Shown one piece after another: positions 12,136 to 23,612 of a stretch of 64,000 nt of DNA; position 1 is the stretch's first letter; each line of letters opens with the position of its first letter. The translations under genes and the position numbers were made by a program. The notes beneath the pieces are model-generated. The model was not told the DNA's origin. It was given only the letters and a program-made list of their open reading frames with translations, and did no database searches. This stretch comes from Pachypanchax playfairii. Its lineage: Eukaryota > Chordata > Actinopteri > Cyprinodontiformes > Aplocheilidae. The stretch is taken from positions 902,818 to 966,817 of the forward strand of contig SSNP01000107.1 in the NCBI GenBank assembly GCA_006937955.1, written 5' to 3'.

Positions 12136-13078
12136 CAACATTAACCAAAGCACAAGACAGGTCACAGGTAATTTTTCTTCATCAATTAAATGTAAAAAAA
12201 TCAAATTTTTGTAAAGATAATGTATTTACTGGATATAAACATTAAAAAAAAAAGGTAAAGAAGCACATTTTTGGAAAACAAGCAGTTTCCTTTTATTGAT
12301 CTCATTCCATGCTATTAGCTGTGTTGTAATGCAGATCCATAATGATTACTTAAGTGAGATGTTACACTGCTTTCATCTCTTCAAACAGACTTCTGCATGG
12401 TAGATCACACCCCACTATTCTGCAGCAGACTGACAGACTGGGAATCTTCTACACTGACCTAAATGCTTTTTTCTTGTTCTTTAGGACTAATGGTGAGCCT
12501 TGTTTCTTCTACAACTGCATTTATTCAAAAACCTCATGAGTTAACATGGTAATAAAGCTCTAGTATTTGCTATACAGATGACAAAAAGTACCATTAAAGC
12601 TACTTTTCTCTACGGTTTTGCTGTGAGTAGGACAGATAACTGTGGGCCTGGTGTCTCAATCTTTTTCCTTGCTCCATTCACATGCCTTTTTAATGAGATA
12701 GCATAAATTCCCAGACAATTGTTTACATTTCTCTATGTTGTTTACTGTCAAGGAGTAGGATAAACTATATTTAGGAAGAAAAACTGGGCCACATTAAGAT
12801 CAGCTGCCAGCCAGACTAGAGCAAACACACATGGGACAATTTGGAAACATCTGAATAATAAAGTATCCACTTCTGCCTGCATGGATGAAATACAGGTTAA
12901 TGCATGCATGACCTAAATCTGTTGGAACAGAATGGTTTTAGCAACTTTTTAGATGCATGTTGGGAAATTCATTCACGATCTTCCTTTTCTCATTCTGAAC
13001 AGTTTGTGATTTAAAGACGAGCAGCATAATCCTAGTAATGTTTCTTTATAGAATCAGATTAGCGTCAAAATATCTGCG

Positions 13079-13178
13079 TGCAAGAAATTAAACCCTTGTA
13101 GAGTTTCAACCATCCGAGCACTCACATTTCCTCTCGGGTGTGCAAGAAATTCAAGACTTGTACACTTTCAACCATTTG
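13079..13178 (+). repeat. Two-copy local duplication, 62-bp offset
   Basis: TGCAAGAAATTAAACCCTTG..TTTCAACCAT and TGCAAGAAATTCAAGACTTG..TTTCAACCAT lie 62 bp apart. It is a small diverged tandem duplication just before a TA/CA microsatellite. Confidence 0.65.
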
Positions 13179-13183
13179 TGTGA

Positions 13184-13226
13184 GTATATATATATATATA
13201 TATATATATACATACACACACACACA
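13184..13226 (+). repeat. TA/CA microsatellite
   Basis: About 26 bases of TA repeats run into a CATACACACACACACA tract, just left of the LINE 5' end. Confidence 0.9.
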
Positions 13227-13229
13227 TAT

Positions 13230-16215
13230 TCCGGAATAGCGCTACAACTGGTGGTAGCTTGTTGGAGTAGCTCTGTGACTTAGCTAGCATTTGCTAGCAT
13301 TTTTTGTTCTTTTTGAGTATTTCTTGCTAGTTTTTTCTTCTGGAAATATTTTCTAAATAATTTTCTTCTGATTTTGCTGCTGTGCTGATTGAGTTTTTTG
13401 CTTGATTAGTCACTTTTTTGCCACTTGTTTTGATGCGTAACCATGGCAACAAGAGACTTGTTTACAAGAAAGAGCAACTAACTGACATTTCTAAGGCTTA
13501 AATAATCCTCAAATTGTAACTCTGGATCACTGGTGAGCTCAAAAGAAGAAGACATGGATGCAGAACAGGAGCAAAGCAAAGAGAGAGAAAGAGGTTTAAT
13601 TTTAAACCTTCACTTCCATCAGTCATATTGACAAACGTGAGATCTCTCGCTAACAAAATGTATGAACTTGAAACTCTGTTGAAGACCCAGCCAGAGTGTC
13701 AGGAATGCAGCATCATGTGTTTTACTGAGACATGGCTAAAGGAACATATCCTGGACTCCAGCATTGCTCTACCTGGCTTTCAAACAATACGAGCATCAGA
13801 GCAAGTAACATGAAGAGGCTGAACAGATGGATAAGGAGGACTGATTCTGTCCTGGAGACTGAACTGGAGTCTCTTGAGTTGATTGTCCAAAGGAGGATGA
13901 AGAACATGATGGAAAACCCTCATCATCCTCTTCAGAACACAGTAACTCAACAACAGAGTGTCTCAGTCAGAAGATTCTTCATAATCCGCTGCAGCACAGA
14001 ACGTTACAGGAGATCCTTCCTGTCCACAGCTAGAACCTTCTACAGGAAATCCTTCCTGTCCACAGCTAGAACCCTCTACAGGAGATTCTTACTGTCCACA
14101 GCTAGAACCCTCTAGAGGAGATCCTTCCTGTCCACAGCTAGAACCCTCTACAGGAGATTCTTACTGTCCACAGCTAGAACCCTCTACAGGAGATTCTTAC
14201 TGTCCACAGCTAGAACCCTCTACAGGAGATCCTTCCTGTCCACAGCTAGAACCCTCTACAGGAGATTCTTACTGTCCACAGCTAGAACCCTCTACAGGAG
14301 ATTCTTACTGTCCACAGCTAGAACCCTCTACAGGAGATCCTTCCTGTCCACCACTAGAACCCTCTACAGGAGATCCTTCCTGTCCACAGCTAGAACCCTC
14401 TACAGGAAATCCTTCCTGTCCACAGCTAGAACCCTCTACAGGAGATTCTTACTGTCCACAGCTAGAACCCTCTACAGGAGATCCTTACTGTCCACGTCTA
14501 GAACCCTCTACAGGAGATCCTTCCTGTCCACCACTAGATCCCTCTACAGGAGATCCTTCCTGTCCACAGCTAGAACCCTCTACAGGAGATCCTTCCTGTC
14601 CACAGCTAGAACCCTCTACAGGAGATTCTTACTGTCCACAGCTAGAACCCTCTACAGGAGATCCTTCCTGTCCACAGCTAGAACCCTCTACAGGAGATTC
14701 TTACTGTCCAAAGCTAGAACCCTCTACAGGAGCTCCTTCCTGTCCACAGCTAGAACCCTCTACAGGAAATCCTTCCTGTCCACAGCTAGAACCCTCTACA
14801 GGAGATTCTTACTGTCCACAGCTAGAACCCTCTACAGGAGATTCTTCCTGTCCACCACTAGAACCCTCTACAGGAGCTCCTTCCTGTCCACAGCTAGAAC
14901 CCTCTACAGGAGATCCTTCCTGTCCACAGCTAGAACCCTCTACAGGAGATTCTTACTGTCCACAGCTAGAACCCTCTACAGGAGATTCTTACTGTCCACA
15001 GCTAGAACCCTCTACAGGAGATCCTTCCTGTCCACCACTAGAACCCTCTACAGGAGATCCTTCCTGTCCACAGCTAGAACCCTCTACAGGAGATCCTTCC
15101 TGTCCACAGCTAGAACCCTCTACAGGAAATCCTTCCTGTCCACAGCTAGAACCCTCTACAGGAGATTCTTACTGTCCACAGCTAGAACCCTCTACAGGAG
15201 ATCCTTCCTGTCCACCACTAGAACCCTCTACAGGAGATCCTTCCTGTCCACAGCTAGAACCCTCTACAGGAGATCCTTCCTGTCCACAGCTAGAACCCTC
15301 TACAGGAGATTCTTACTGTCCACAGCTAGAACCCTCTACAGGAGATCCTTCCTGTCCACCACTAGAACCCTCTACAGGAGATCCTTCCTGTCCACAGCTA
15401 GAACCCTCTACAGGAGATCCTTCCTGTCCACAGCTAGAACCCTCTACAGGAGATTCTTACTGTCCACAGCTAGAACCCTCTACAGGAGATCCTTCATGTC
15501 CACCACTAGAACCCTCTACAGGAGATCCTTCCTGTCCACAGCTAGAACCCTCTACAGGAGATCCTTCCTGTCCACAGCTAGAACCCTCTACAGGAAATCC
15601 TTCCTGTCCACAGCTAGAACCCTCTACAGGAGATTCTTACTGTCCACAGCTAGAACCCTCTACAGGAGATCCTTCCTGTCCACCACTAGAACCCTCTACA
15701 GGAGATCCTTCCTGTCCACAGCTAGAACCCTCTACAGGAAATCCTTCCTGTCCACAGCTAGAACCCTCTACAGGAGATTCTTACTGTCCACAGCTAGAAC
15801 CCTCTACAGGAGATCCTTCCTGTCCACCACTAGAACCCTCTACAGGAGATCCTTCCTGTCCACAGCTAGAACCCTCTACAGGAAATCCTTCCTGTCCACA
15901 GCTAGAACCCTCTACATCAGATCCTTACTGTCCACAGCTAGAACCCTCTACAGGAGATCCTTCCTGTCCACCACTAGAACCCTCTACAGGAGATTCTTAC
16001 TGTCCACAGCTAGAACCCTCTACAGGAGATCCTTCCTGTCCACAGCTAGAACCCTCTACAGGAGATTCTTACTGTCCACAGCTAGAACCCTCTACAGGAG
16101 ATCCTTCCTGTCCACAGCTAGAACCCTCTACAATGACTCCCTGAAGAACTTAGCTACAACAACACTTAATTTCCCTTCGAAGATTAATTAAGTATTTTTG
16201 ATTTGATTTGATATA
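13230..16215 (+). mobile_element. LINE copy with internal deletion and ORF-borne minisatellite
   Basis: The left part (about 13230-13627) matches the 5' leader of the LINE at 38490-40190. Then comes an AP-endonuclease start, TNVRSLANKMYELE..FTETWLKEHI (13628-13813). After this the copy jumps, in another frame, to a typical ORF2 C-terminus: RLNRWIRRTDSVLETELESL, QRRMKNMMENPHHPLQNTV, CSTERYRRSF. The end of that C-terminus is expanded 59-fold (see 14003-16133) before YNDSLKNL and the stop at 16191. A TTTGATTTGATTTGA tail closes it. The reverse transcriptase is missing, so the copy cannot move by itself. Confidence 0.8.
14003..16133 (+). repeat. 36-bp minisatellite, 59 exact-length units, in LINE ORF
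   Basis: The unit runs AGATCCTTCCTGTCCACAGC, then TAGAACCCTCTACAGG, and encodes RSFLSTARTLYR. From the first TGTCCAC (14021) to the last (16109) is 2088 bp, exactly 58 periods, so no indel is fixed in any unit. Substitution variants (TTCTTACTG, CCACTAG, GGAAATCC) are intermingled. One nonsense change (TAG at 14113-14115) lies near the left edge. After it the frame is open to 16191. Confidence 0.97.
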
Positions 16216-16234
16216 AAATAAATATGTCCGTATG

Positions 16235-16618
16235 ATCTATTTGACCAATCCCCCCCCCCCCCCCCCCCCCCCACAATTAACAGTAATACAATATCTCAAT
16301 GGGGCAACAAGGATTTTGAACAGTATATCACAAGAACTTACAGGCCAAACAAAGTCAATAGTACAAAGATGGACCCCCCCCCCAAAAAAAGAGTTTGACA
16401 AATTAACTATAATACAAGAACTTTTTTGCAACTTCTCTCAGTTGGAAGTAATTCAACATAAAACAATAAGCAACACAGATTTATAATCCTTACAGTTATT
16501 TTTAAATTCAGCCCATCTTGGACATTTTTCCAAACTCCTTTCATTACAGGGCAGAAAAAAGTATAATTTCACTGTCACCACAAAAACCACAAGGATCAAC
16601 CTGAATCTATTTGACCAA
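16235..16618 (-). mobile_element. Truncated L1-like retroposon between 14-bp repeats, with poly-C edge
   Basis: ATCTATTTGACCAA occurs at 16235-16248 and again at 16605-16618, enclosing about 356 bp. On the minus strand the insert reads DPCGFCGDSEIILFFCPVMK and then GVWKNVQDGLNLK across a frame shift. This resembles the C-x2-C..LF..C..W end of L1-type ORF2. The insert edge on the plus strand is a run of 23 C (16250-16272), where an L1 would normally show a poly-T/poly-A tail. The class is a moderate guess; the flanking repeats are clear. Confidence 0.5.
16250..16272 (+). repeat. Poly(C) run of 23
   Basis: Uninterrupted C tract (poly-G on the minus strand), able to form G-quadruplex or i-motif structures and prone to slippage. 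A second C run of about 10 lies near 16374-16383 in the same insert. Confidence 0.95.
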
Positions 16619-16749
16619 CTGCCTTAATATCCTCTGGTTCTCTGCATCGCTTCAGCGAGGGAATCATCAGCTTCAAACAGAAAATCTTCCCCCTCTGAAT
16701 TGTCATCAGCAAACACGTGACAGGTGTGATACCTGTTCTGCTGTGCAAC

Positions 16750-17483
16750 TAGGGTTGGGCACCGACATTCGATTCAGGAACCATTAAGATGATGTTTGAA
16801 ATTTGATTCTTTTTTCGGTTCCTAAATGCCCGCACTGTGAGCAAACAAAGTAGTGCGGACCCCGCAATTACAATTATTAACATTTTTCTTGACCGGCAGG
16901 AGAGTTTATGGGAAAAAAACGGGCATCTTCAAGACTTTGTTCCATCGCTCATGCAGAGCTGCGCTGTGATGGGAGAGATCAGCTGATTGGCAGCCGGATC
17001 AGAAACCTCAGCCGCGGAACCGCGGCTCAGGCTGAGAAACCTATCAGTCAAACAAAATAAGTCAGCGGGACTCTTCAATGATTTGATAATGAACCTGCCT
17101 CTGATTAACGGAAAAATTCACACAGCTCAGCCAAACCATTATTAAGTATGCAAACTTGCAGTGCAAATTTCGTTTCATCTTGTACGCCTTTTATATTTTG
17201 AGTCCACATGCGTACCTGCGTAGCGCGTGTGTGGAGTATGTGGTAAAAAAGCTGCATCCCCTTAGTGATGTAGAGTCGTCCACATTTAGGTAACCAAATT
17301 AAACTGTCAAGTCACCTGGCAATGTGAACAAATAAAAATGTCCTGTGTAAAGGCTTTTTCAAATGAAAAAATGATTGTTTTTTTTCACTCCTGCACCTCA
17401 AAAAATTGGAATTGAGAACCGTGTAGAACAGGAATCAATAGTGAGAATCGGAATCGTTAAAGTGCAAACGATGCCCAACTCTA
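16750..17483. mobile_element. hAT-like nonautonomous element, TAGGGTTGGGCA termini
   Basis: The left end TAGGGTTGGGCACCG is inverted at the right end as ATGCCCAACTCTA. The flanks TGTGCAAC (16742-16749) and CGTGTAAC (17484-17491) match at 6 of 8 bases, the two differences being transitions, as expected for an aged 8-bp hAT duplication. Inside is a perfect hairpin, AGCCGCGG-AA-CCGCGGCT (17010-17027). No transposase frame is present. Confidence 0.75.
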
Positions 17484-17491
17484 CGTGTAAC

Positions 17492-19430
17492 ACTTTGACG
17501 TCATGTTGACAATTTTCTTTAAAACATCCCAAAACACTCTCTTTCAAATCTACATGGATAAATCCAATGATCATCACTGAATCAGATTTTTATGTCCTTG
17601 TTTTAGGTGTTACTGCACTTAACTGTTGTGTTGAAATCAAAGATACACATCACTACCAACTGGTGGTGGCAAGTCAAAATACCAATGACATGTTTAAAGA
17701 TTTCTTAATTATATTTCAATTCAGAGGATGAAGCGGTCACAATTCTACAACTTTTGTGGCTAAAAGTTATTGTTAAAGAGAAAATAGAATCACAAGGCAC
17801 TGAAAATGCATTTTTGATTGACTTATAAACTCATACTATGTAGAACTGTGCTCACAGCTGTTGAGCTGTGCCTGTTTAATGAAGGTTGGATTTTGTGGTT
17901 CTTTTGATGTGATACCTTTTCTTTAAAAACTGTTTTGATTTGAATTCCCTTTATAAAAATACAGATTAAAACAACTAGGATAAAAATGTGCTTTTAATTC
18001 ACAAACTCTGGATTTTCCACTTTAAGACAATATGTTTTGTAGCAACATAAGAACTGTTTTTGAATATTTTTTGTTATTTTCCTGGTCAATCAAAGTGCTA
18101 GTCAGATTTCCTTCCAGGGCATGACGAGGAGCAGAAGTGACAGCAGCATTCTGCTGACTGAATGCCAAACGTCAACTGCTGATCGACTGCTGTTGCTTTA
18201 CACACAATTAAAGCTGGAAACAGGAACATGTGTCACTTCTGCAGGTAGTTTTATCAACAATGACACATAAGGAGAGATTTGTATGGATAACTGACAAGAG
18301 AAAGAATGGGAAATATAAAACTAACAAGCTCTCATTCTAATTTCAAGTACATTCTTGTTAAAAGAAAATAAAACAGAAACAGGAGACAAGACTGTTTGTG
18401 TGCACACAGTCCAGTCTGTCTGTGTTTCTGTTGCTGCATGGGGTCAAAACAGGGTCAGATGGTCTTTATTTCATGTCAGGAAAGTATTAGCCACTGGGCA
18501 TGGTTGTGTTTTCCTTTCCTTTCATTTATTTGCTATCTTCCTCACAAAAATGATAAATGAACACAACTGCATCATGTCCAATTCCTTATTCAGTGCCCAG
18601 ACCACAACACAAGCTACTTGGTCAGCAACATTTTGTTGTCGGCATGAGCTTAAGGAGGCTGTTTTTTTTCTGTTTTGTAGCCGTCTGCACTTTAAAGCAA
18701 ACAGATGGAGAATGGGAGGTCTGCTTTGCTAACAGCTCTTTGCTAACTGCAGTAATGAACAGCCATTAAGGGTGTTTAACCTACAAGGCCTGGTGTACAA
18801 GGAGAAGGGATGGAAAAGACGAGAGATGGGAGAGACAGGGAGACCTAATTACAGTAATGAACTCATTATCAGTATTTGATGTTGGATGGTCTGTCTTTCA
18901 TCTTGGTTCATCCAGAGAGGAGTTGCCTGGCATTTCCAATAATATACAGCTGATGACTCTGATGCCCCACCCCACCCTGCCGGCCTTAGTCCTTTTGTTG
19001 GTCTATGTTTTACGCATTTGCAAAAAGTTTACAATTTCTCATCTTCGGCTTCTTGCTTGTCTGTTTTTCAACCAAATAAATGTGTTAAAATTATTTAATT
19101 GAAGAAAAATTTCAGAGAAACCAGTAAAAAATAATAAAATAAAAAAGAAATGGAAAAAATCTTCCGAGTTCAGGTTGGATTGTTTACTGTAGAAAATATA
19201 TGCAAACGTCAGGTCTGATTGTTCACTTTAATCTACATTTGACAGCTTGATGTTGAAATAAAGCAGCCAGCTGTTAAACTCCTCCACTCTTCTTTGAGGT
19301 GTAAGTTTAATTTTCTCTTGCTTTCTTGATTTTGGTCAGCTTGCCATGTTGATGTAACTGCTTTCCATTTTGAAATGATGAGGATGTTTGTAATGTGATG
19401 CTATCAGAGGAGAGGGGTGTACTGTGTGTG
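17492..19430. other. Intergenic, nothing recognised
   Basis: A/T-rich unique-looking sequence. The longest frame (18355-18732) has no domain, codon bias or splice context that I recognise. Confidence 0.5.
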
Positions 19431-19670
19431 TGTGTGTTCTTGTTTTTCTACCCTAATGAGGACCATTTTTTAGATATTTACTATCCTTCTGGGGACTCAT
19501 ACAGGGACTCCCCTTTTTAGGTTTAGGGTTCAGCTTTAGAGGTATGGTGTGAATAGAGGTTTAGTTAGTCTTAGGGTTAGGTATAGATCAGTAATGGTTA
19601 AGGTTAGGAAAAGGGTTTGGTTTAGGTTATTGGTGCCACTATTGGGATTGAATAGGGCTTTACGTGCATT
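19425..19670 (+). repeat. Telomere-like GGTTAG-rich fish repeat with GT edge
   Basis: A TGTGTGTG run is followed by TTTCTACCCTAATGAGGACC, then degenerate GTTTAGGGTT/GGTTAAGGTTAG units to about 19630. This layout is common in fish genomes as a dispersed repeat with GAGGACC-type ends. The right end was not clearly found. Confidence 0.55.
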
Positions 19671-19690
19671 CAAAATGGTGATCACTTTAA

Positions 19691-20077
19691 AGACCCACTT
19701 TGATCACCTTTAGAGCTGTTTCAAAATGTCTCAGTGGTCTTTAAATTATGATTATAGCATTTTTACCAAAAGTCACAAAATCTGCGCTGTTTTCTAGGAA
19801 GTAGTGTTTGCATAGCATCAGTAGCTTATTAGCAATTCACCTTTGTGCTGTGGGCAGAACCGTTTATGCTAGCACTGCCATTAGCTAACGGAGCTTTTGG
19901 CCTGCCCAATGCCTTTTCTATATCACAAACTGTTCCTTTTTTAGATGCATTTTTTTCATCTACTACTGAAAATGCAATTTTGAGCTTAATTTTCTTAAGA
20001 TATGTCCTCTAACATCAGAAAAATGCCACAAGAACATGTTAACAACACAAAAACACGATTTTCATTGGAGTGAGTCT
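19691..20077 (+). mobile_element. TTAA-flanked MITE, AGACCCACTCCGAT family, uninterrupted copy
   Basis: The left end AGACCCACTTTGATCA and right end ATTGGAGTGAGTCT are inverted versions of one terminus, flanked by TTAA at 19687-19690 and 20078-20081. The second copy (49220-49893, inverted) carries another transposon, so this 387-bp copy serves as its empty-site reference. No coding capacity. Confidence 0.78.
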
Positions 20078-20394
20078 TTAAGACATATCTACTGACCACA
20101 TATTCTTGACTTTTGTTTAAAAAACTGAGGATTTCTGCATTTTATAGTACAAAAACGTTGGATTCCACACTGGTCAATTTGTCTTAATTTACAAATTTTT
20201 CAGTTTTTACTGCGATGAGGAAGAAAGGAAAATCACATTGTTACTGCATTTCCTTTGATAACACTATAAAACACTAACACTATAAAAACAAGGGTAATCA
20301 TAAATACAATGAGATCCAGGAGATGAAAACTCTCTCAGATTGCTTTAAAATGCTTTTTATTCTGTTTGTTTAATAAAACAAAATTCATTCTTAA

Positions 20395-20951
20395 AGAGGC
20401 CCTTCCATTAAAAAGGGTTTTTCTGAGGTTTCTGTTGAATATTTTTAGGGTTAGGGTTAGGGTTAGTGGGTGTTAAAACAGGTCAACAACTTCTCTTTCA
20501 GTTTTTATCTCTCAAACTACGCAGGTGGTGATAAAATGCGAGTTCGAACGACCTGTATTTGTTCCGTCACAACTCCTTTGTTTGTTAGTATTCATCAGCT
20601 CCTGCAGTTGAAACCACGCCTAGCATGCTGCTGGCTAAAAGCTGTTAGCATAAACATGGACCAACAGGAAGAGAGAAAGTCTGCTGTGCTGTTGCCATGT
20701 GCAACGGGGAAGAAAACAGTATGTCTTGCTCTCATAGGCTAGTTTGTTAGCCAATCTGAGTCCAGCAAATTAGAATAATGAATATTAATGAGTTGCAGCC
20801 CGAAGCCAGACAAATCTTGAAGCAGATAGATTGAAAGATCTGTTAGTCAGTGTTTCCTAACGATTTTTTTTATAAAATGTTTCATATTACAGGTTAATAT
20901 TTAGGAAATATCACAAAGTCAAGAACCAAATTGTGGTGAAATGCAGGGTTG
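20395..20951 (+). mobile_element. TTAA-flanked miniature transposon, copy B
   Basis: Begins AGAGGCCCTTCCATTAAAAA after TTAA (20391-20394) and parallels copy A almost throughout. The right terminus is decayed: GAAATGCAGGGTTG replaces GAAATGGCCTCT, before TTAA at 20952-20955. An interstitial telomere tract replaces part of its left interior (see 20445-20466). Confidence 0.75.
20445..20466 (+). repeat. Interstitial telomere repeat (TTAGGG)3+
   Basis: Three perfect TTAGGG units plus TTAG lie inside MITE copy B. Copies A and D have a single-copy stretch with CCACAGGTGTTCTTAC at the same place, so the telomere units replaced about 24 bp. Confidence 0.9.
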
Positions 20952-20970
20952 TTAAAGAGGCACAATGAAC

Positions 20971-21699
20971 TAGGACCCGACTGATATGGATTTTTCAATA
21001 TCGATACCGATATAAAGACTTTAGAGCAGGCCGATAGCCAATATAATGGCCGATAAATCCATCCACCAGAAAAAATGTCAAAAATATTACTGAAAGCTAA
21101 AACACTGCATTCTAAGCTCATTCTTAAGCTCATGTCTACACGTTAGACACCATGAACTATCTGAATTATTCACTGATTCCAAAAAATGTAAATAATAGAC
21201 AAGTTTATCTATTTTATGAACATTTATTTAGCACACACACACACTATAACATCAGAACATGTAAAAAACAGTAGAACAATAGATCACAATAACCTAAAAA
21301 AAGCTTACAATAAAATAAATATTTTCCAATAGTAAAATAGTTGTTTCTTTAATAAGTCCAACGGGGGCAAATCCTAACGCAGAAAACTGCAGTAAACAAT
21401 AATAATGTATTATATTCAACTTTTACAACGGAGCCTGTAAATAACAGTAGAACACCTCACAAATTATCACAATAACTTAAAGTAAATATTATTTTTTTAA
21501 TTACAAAGACTTGGTATAAAAACTGGGAAATAAAATCAATTACTTGTACTCCTATTGAAACTTGTTTAATGGAGATTCAGAAACACATAGTATGACAAAA
21601 ATAAATCAATAAAAAATATCGGAAAATATCGGCAATTTTTTACCGATAGCCGATATCACCCTGGACCCCCATATCGGCCGATATATCGGTCGGGCCCTA
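20971..21699. mobile_element. hAT-like element with perfect 8-bp duplication
   Basis: Left end TAGGACCCGACTGATATGG; right end ATATCGGTCGGGCCCTA, its inverse with one change. CAATGAAC flanks both sides exactly (20963-20970 and 21700-21707). It is 729 bp, has no transposase frame, and its subterminal parts are rich in CCGATA/TATCGG motifs that could bind a transposase. It landed just beyond the right end of MITE copy B. Confidence 0.88.
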
Positions 21700-21707
21700 C
21701 AATGAAC

Positions 21708-23401
21708 ACCTTAACTGGAATGTGTAATTTAATATAAACCAAGTCCAGTTATTACTATTACACTAATATGAGACAAGAGAAAACTCTACCAAACGTTTCA
21801 TCTTATCTTATGTTCTTATCAACGGTGAGAAGATTACTTTCTGAGTAGAATATTTTATAAGAAGAACTGTAATTAAAAGGGATTTAGGAGGTGTTTCAAA
21901 ACATGAAAAAAGCCAAACTGTATGTTTTTAGGAAAACATTGCTCCAAATATACAAAGCAAGAAAGTTCAATTTAAAAAAATTCTAGTTAATTATTTATGA
22001 AATACAGTCAGTTTTTGAAAAATACACCTTCCAAAAATAATGAAACTAACACATTTTTCTCCTTGGCCATGTTGAACAATTTTGTTTGATTTTACTTGAG
22101 AGCAGTAAAGCAAGATCATATTGATATTTTGCGCAATCGTAATGAGATTCAATGTTTCTGCGAATGCGTTGAAGAGACGAGGCATGAGAGAATGTTGCCT
22201 GCAGCCAGACCGCTCTCTGCAGTTCTGCCGGGTCTTAAAATAATCCCCTGACATTGATTAAAGGCCCTGCAGATATTAATTCAATGTCAAAAAAGTGAAC
22301 ACGTTCTGCACACCACCATAAGATTAATTCTGTTCTTTCACTAAAACCCTGTCACGCCAGACCAGGACACAAAGTAGGACGTCAGACAACCATGTTAGTT
22401 TTACTAAACTGATTGACATTGCAAGATAAACTTGTACAGCTTGTTCAACTGTCACTGTAAAGATACACATGTTCAGTCGATTGCACATCACATTGAAGTC
22501 TTTGACCTAGCTAAAACTGTTGGGCCACACCAAGCCCGCAGGTGAACACAGTGACTGCCTGCGATTACAAGCAATTATTTTTAATGAAGCCTTGTGTAAC
22601 TGAGTCATTGTAATGCTGCTCTGCTCGCTGCAGTTCAGAAGTTATCATTGGCCTTGACCCCAAGATACTTTGACCTTAGGAGCCAAGACCAAACCATGAT
22701 GGCGTCATCTCTCCTCCTACAGCAAAATGAGGATACAATGTAGGTTAGAGCCCAGACGGATTCTAGAAGATTTCCAGCTTCTTCCAGTGAATTTATAAAC
22801 CCATTTACCTGACTTCAACGTTACCTGCCTTCTGTTGTTTTTAAATCAGAAGCTTTCAGATACCGGATGCGTCACACTGTGTTCATCATTAACAAAGCGG
22901 AAGAAAAAGAATTTGAGCAGAAAGCAAACAAACCCGAAGGCGCACGTCTTGCAACTCGCTGCTCGACTTTTGATTTCTCAATAAACTTGCAGTAAAAACA
23001 ATCAATCACATTTCGTGTCACTCCACACTTAAACATGATCAAGCCTGCACTGCACATCAAAATCAACTAGTATTTTCTATTAAATTGTTAAATATCTCAA
23101 TTTCAACATCATATATTTTGTCTATATTCTATTGGGTATAAAATATGAGTCTATGAACTTTGCAAACCACTTTTTCAAAATTTGGGTTGTAGATTTATAA
23201 ATATATTGGAGCTCTGTTTTAATCCTTTATCACCATAAATGTCTCAATACTGTGGTGAAAAGTGGAGGTGATTTTAAGGAGAATATATACGGAATTTATC
23301 ACAGTAAGAGAGATGAGATGTCTACAAGCAGACGCAGGCATTTTTAGGCTGATGAAAAAAACACTTTTGTTTTGCTTCGCTGTAGAAATTCTTTAACTTA
23401 A
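21708..23401. other. Intergenic, nothing recognised
   Basis: No gene, SINE or bounded element found. The open frames are short and lack domains or splice context. Confidence 0.5.
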
Positions 23402-23604
23402 CTGGGTGTCAGGGTCTGGGGTTTTGTGTTTGGGGATTGATGTTGGTGATGGTTTTTTCACTGTAAGTTGTGTGTTTCACTGGTGACTATGGGGATCTCT
23501 GCAGCTGGTGAGTGTGGTGCTTGTGACACTAATTGTCAGTTCCAGGGCGTGGCAGTCATCAGTGGTTGCAGGTGTGGATCGTTACCCAGCTCAGGAGAGC
23601 TGGG

Positions 23605-23612
23605 TATTTAAA
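23605..23612 (+). promoter_or_regulatory. LTR TATA box
   Basis: TATTTAAA preceded by a GC-containing stretch, about 200 bp into the LTR; transcription is expected to start about 25-30 bp downstream. The same box is at 27671-27678 in the 3' LTR. Confidence 0.6.

Noticed and set aside
14003..16133. CRISPR-like or other repeat-spacer array
   Set aside because: Units are contiguous with no unique spacers, and the host is a vertebrate.
15496..16191. 231-codon frame as a gene
   Set aside because: It begins at a chance ATG inside the 36-bp array and is the tail of a defective LINE ORF.
18355..18732. 125-codon plus-strand frame as a gene
   Set aside because: No domain, no convincing splice sites, and low-complexity intergenic composition.
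22860..22960. CCGGATGCGTCA near 22865 as a half copy of the 43947 MITE terminus
   Set aside because: Only about 12 bases match and no partner end or TAA duplication is visible.
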